Notes under the pieces: model-generated
What the model was told of the DNA's origin: nothing
Seen by the model: only the letters and a program-made list of their open reading frames with translations
Databases searched by the model: none
Assembly: GCA_021812735.1 (NCBI GenBank)
Contig: JAKAMV010000137.1
Span: 1 to 15,237, forward strand
Source of the DNA: Chloroflexota bacterium
GTDB taxonomy: Bacteria; Chloroflexota; Limnocylindria; Limnocylindrales; CSP1-4
Direction: 5' to 3'
DNA: 15,237 nt
Made by a program: the position numbers and the translations under genes
Shown: positions 13,530-15,237 of the stretch, in pieces
Layout of the letters: the number at the start of each line of letters is the position of its first letter
Numbering within the stretch: position 1 is the stretch's first letter

Positions 13530-14813
13530 CTAGGAGGCGACCCCCAGCAGCCGTCCGCGGCGCGCCCACTTCGCGTCGATCTCGTCCGCCGTGATCCGGC
13601 CGGCCGCCACCGCGCCCAGCACGAGGTTGACCACGTGCCGCACGAGGCCCGTGTCGTAGACCTGCTGGTTCGCGAACAGCAGCAGGTCGTTGCCGGCCTC
13701 CAAGGCCAGGAGCACGGCCTCGTCGGCGCCGTAGCGCTGGGTGATCGCCGCAGCCTGGAGGTCGTCGGTGACGGCTGGGCCGTCGAACCCGATGTCGTCC
13801 CGAAGCACGGTCAGGGTTGGCTGGCTGAGCGAGGCCGGGTACGACGGGTCGAGCTGGCCGTTGACGACGTGGCCCACCATCACCGCGTCGAGCTTGCCGG
13901 CAGCGGCGAGCTCCCGGTACGGATCGAGCTCCGTGCGCGACCAGGTCGTGCTCACGTCGGCCACGCCGAAGTCCGTGTTGACCGTGGACGAGCCGATCCC
14001 CGGGAAGTGCTTGACCGCGGACCGGACGCCCCGAGCGTGGAGCGCGTCGAGCTCGATGCCCGCCAGGCGCGCCACGGTGGCGGGATTGGCGGAGAACGAG
14101 CGTCCCAGCGCGCCGATGGCCGGGCTGGTCGGGTTGACGTCGAGGTCCACGACCGGCGCGAAGTCCAGGTTGCAGCCTGCGCCGGCAACGGTCGCGGCGA
14201 GTGCGCGAGCCCAAGCCTGGGCCGCGGCGAGGGTGCCCCGCCCCACCGCGGCCTCGGACACGAGCGAGGGGTACCCGTGGGCCGGCCCGAGCCGCGTGAC
14301 CACGCCGCCCTCCTGGTCCACGCCGATCAGCAGGCCGCCAAGCCCGGCCGCGGCCCGGAGCTCCGCGGTGAGCGACTCGACCTGGGTCGGGGTGGCCACG
14401 TTGCGCGCCCCGCCCGTGCGCTGGTCCCGGTCGAAGAGGATCACGCCGCCCAGGCCGTCCCGGGCGATGGCCTGGCGGAGCCACGGGGCCTCCGCCAGGC
14501 GCTGGCCGCGGAAGCCCACGATGAGCAGGCCGGCGATCCGATGGGCCAGCTCGTCGGTTGCCGACGGCGACGACAGGGCGGCCGTGCCGGGCGGGGGCGA
14601 ATCGGGTGGCGCGGGCGAGCTGGACGGCGCGGGCGACGCGGGGGCGTGGCCCGCGGGCGACCCGGCGGCGCCAGTCGACGTCGAGGGCGAGGGCGAGGGC
14701 GAGGGCATCGTGGGCGGGGTGGCGCAGGCGGCCAGACTGGCCGCGACGCTGCCGAGCGCCATCCCGGCCAGCAGTGCGCGTCGCGAGACCGTCGGGCGAG
14801 ACGCCGTCTCCAC
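13530..14813 (-). CDS. Tat-type lipoprotein, glycoside hydrolase family 3 (NagZ-like)
   Basis: The 427-aa protein has a twin-arginine signal (SRRALLAGM, residues 10-18) followed by lipobox SLAAC with Cys30, so it is probably a Tat-exported lipoprotein. A Pro/Ser/Ala linker (~31-85) leads to a GH3 domain: GVDQEGGVVTRL (164-175), FAPVVDLDVNP, KHFPGIG (268-274) and the nucleophile region AVTDDL (Asp350). In NagZ the loop after KHFPG carries an Asp-X-His acid/base dyad; here it reads Asn279-Thr-Asp281. The enzyme may be a beta-N-acetylhexosaminidase acting on cell wall sugars, or a GH3 subgroup with another mechanism. The GTG at 14813 is the only good start after an in-frame stop at the end of the Rieske gene. 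It lacks a Shine-Dalgarno but has TACGCT 6 nt upstream. Confidence 0.85.
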   Translation of the reverse strand: METASRPTVSRRALLAGMALGSVAASLAACATPPTMPSPSPSPSTSTGAAGSPAGHAPASPAPSSSPAPPDSPPPGTAALSSPSATDELAHRIAGLLIVGFRGQRLAEAPWLRQAIARDGLGGVILFDRDQRTGGARNVATPTQVESLTAELRAAAGLGGLLIGVDQEGGVVTRLGPAHGYPSLVSEAAVGRGTLAAAQAWARALAATVAGAGCNLDFAPVVDLDVNPTSPAIGALGRSFSANPATVARLAGIELDALHARGVRSAVKHFPGIGSSTVNTDFGVADVSTTWSRTELDPYRELAAAGKLDAVMVGHVVNGQLDPSYPASLSQPTLTVLRDDIGFDGPAVTDDLQAAAITQRYGADEAVLLALEAGNDLLLFANQQVYDTGLVRHVVNLVLGAVAAGRITADEIDAKWARRGRLLGVAS

Positions 14814-14819
14814 GGCGTC

Positions 14820-14825
14820 AGCGTA
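14820..14825 (-). promoter_or_regulatory. Candidate -10 box (TACGCT) for leaderless GH3 transcript
   Basis: TACGCT on the minus strand ends 6 nt before GTG 14813, in the 27-nt gap after the Rieske stop codon. No Shine-Dalgarno sequence is visible in that gap. No -35 box was found. Co-transcription with the Rieske gene is the alternative. Confidence 0.3.
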
Positions 14826-14840
14826 CGCCGGGACGGCCGG

Positions 14841-15237
14841 TCAGGCCTTGAGCGTGATCGTCCCCGTCGCCTTGTCAACCACGATCGGCAGCTCCAGCAA
14901 CGGCTGGGGGGCTGGCCCCTGGAGGACCGCCGCGTGGTTGTTCGGGTCGTACGCGGCGCCGTGGCACGGGCAGAGCATGATGTCGTTCTGGGGGTCCCAG
15001 CCCACGCGGCAGCCCGCGTGCGTGCAGATCGCGTCGAAGCACGCGTAGCCGCCGCTCTTGAGCTTGACCACCAGCGCCGGGTCACCGGCCGGCAGCGACG
15101 ACGGCGCGCTGGCCGGAACCGTGATCCGGACGGCGCCCTGCTGGTCCACCTGGGCCGTGGTCGCGACCGTGAGGGCGTTGGGCGCGGCAGCCGCCGCAGC
15201 CGTGGCGCGCGGGGCGGAGGTGGGTCCGCCCGGGACG
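14841..15237 (-). CDS. Rieske [2Fe-2S] protein, C-terminal part (5' end outside the window)
   Basis: The frame is open to the window edge on the minus strand, giving 131 visible residues, so the true start lies beyond 15237; the GTG at 15149 is internal. The visible N-terminal part is Ala/Pro/Thr-rich, a linker probably following a membrane or Tat anchor. Two Rieske boxes are complete: CTHAGC (15009-15026) and CPCH (14961-14972). The Cys and His of the first box, and the first Cys and the His of the second, bind the cluster. The remaining two cysteines can form the usual disulfide. The second box reads CHGAAYD rather than CHGSxY, so the Ser that hydrogen-bonds the cluster is Ala. Likely an exported electron carrier; partner complex unknown. 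It lies 27 nt ahead of the GH3 gene. Confidence 0.85.
   Translation of the reverse strand, partial: VPGGPTSAPRATAAAAAAPNALTVATTAQVDQQGAVRITVPASAPSSLPAGDPALVVKLKSGGYACFDAICTHAGCRVGWDPQNDIMLCPCHGAAYDPNNHAAVLQGPAPQPLLELPIVVDKATGTITLKA

Noticed and set aside
1..15237. tRNA, rRNA, insertion sequence ends, integrase or attachment sites
   Set aside because: Looked for on both strands by eye; no cloverleaf-type sequence, transposase or integrase product, or terminal inverted repeats were found.

Overview
The window is very GC-rich, uses GTG starts freely, and its secreted proteins carry Pro/Ser/Ala-rich linkers. There is a Tat-type lipoprotein signal and a DUF2277 gene. This suggests a Chloroflexota (Limnocylindria-like) or Actinomycetota bacterium. 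That assignment is inferred from composition and gene content; no marker gene is present.

Left part, + strand (1-8565): a cytochrome c module. It opens inside a surface-type multiheme cytochrome (1-978) whose heme core lies between two DNA tandem-repeat arrays (8 x 18 bp and 6 x 24 bp). After a 199-bp gap comes a tight set of genes: a membrane-anchored TPR-cupredoxin fusion (1178-2851), ccdA (2856-3626), resB/ccs1 (3641-5260), ccsA (5276-6169), a ResA/TlpA-like thioredoxin (6195-6812) and a NapC-like decaheme cytochrome (6829-8565). Together these form a near-complete System II (Ccs) pathway. CcdA and ResA would keep apocytochrome cysteines reduced, and ResB/CcsA would export heme and attach it. 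The TPR-cupredoxin protein may be an apocytochrome- or copper-handling partner. The two cytochromes are the likely clients, so the block probably builds an electron conduit from the quinone pool across the membrane.

Middle part, - strand (8598-11274): DUF2277, a fold-type III PLP decarboxylase and fdhD, in that transcription order. DUF2277 and the decarboxylase overlap by 4 bases (GTGA). The decarboxylase looks like LysA but lacks two substrate/cofactor residues typical of that enzyme. FdhD points to a molybdenum/tungsten bis-MGD oxidoreductase elsewhere in the genome.

Right part, - strand (11417-15237): a 14-TM DHA2-type MFS exporter, a 343-bp non-coding stretch, a Tat lipoprotein of glycoside hydrolase family 3 with an altered acid/base loop, and the C-terminal part of a Rieske protein cut by the window edge.

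The observations most worth follow-up are the J-like/TM/TPR/cupredoxin fusion in a heme-attachment operon, the His-to-Tyr change at its copper site, a CX3CH heme-type motif in the repeat-flanked cytochrome, the atypical decarboxylase, and three genes that lack a Shine-Dalgarno sequence but have a TANNNT box 6-8 nt before the start codon.
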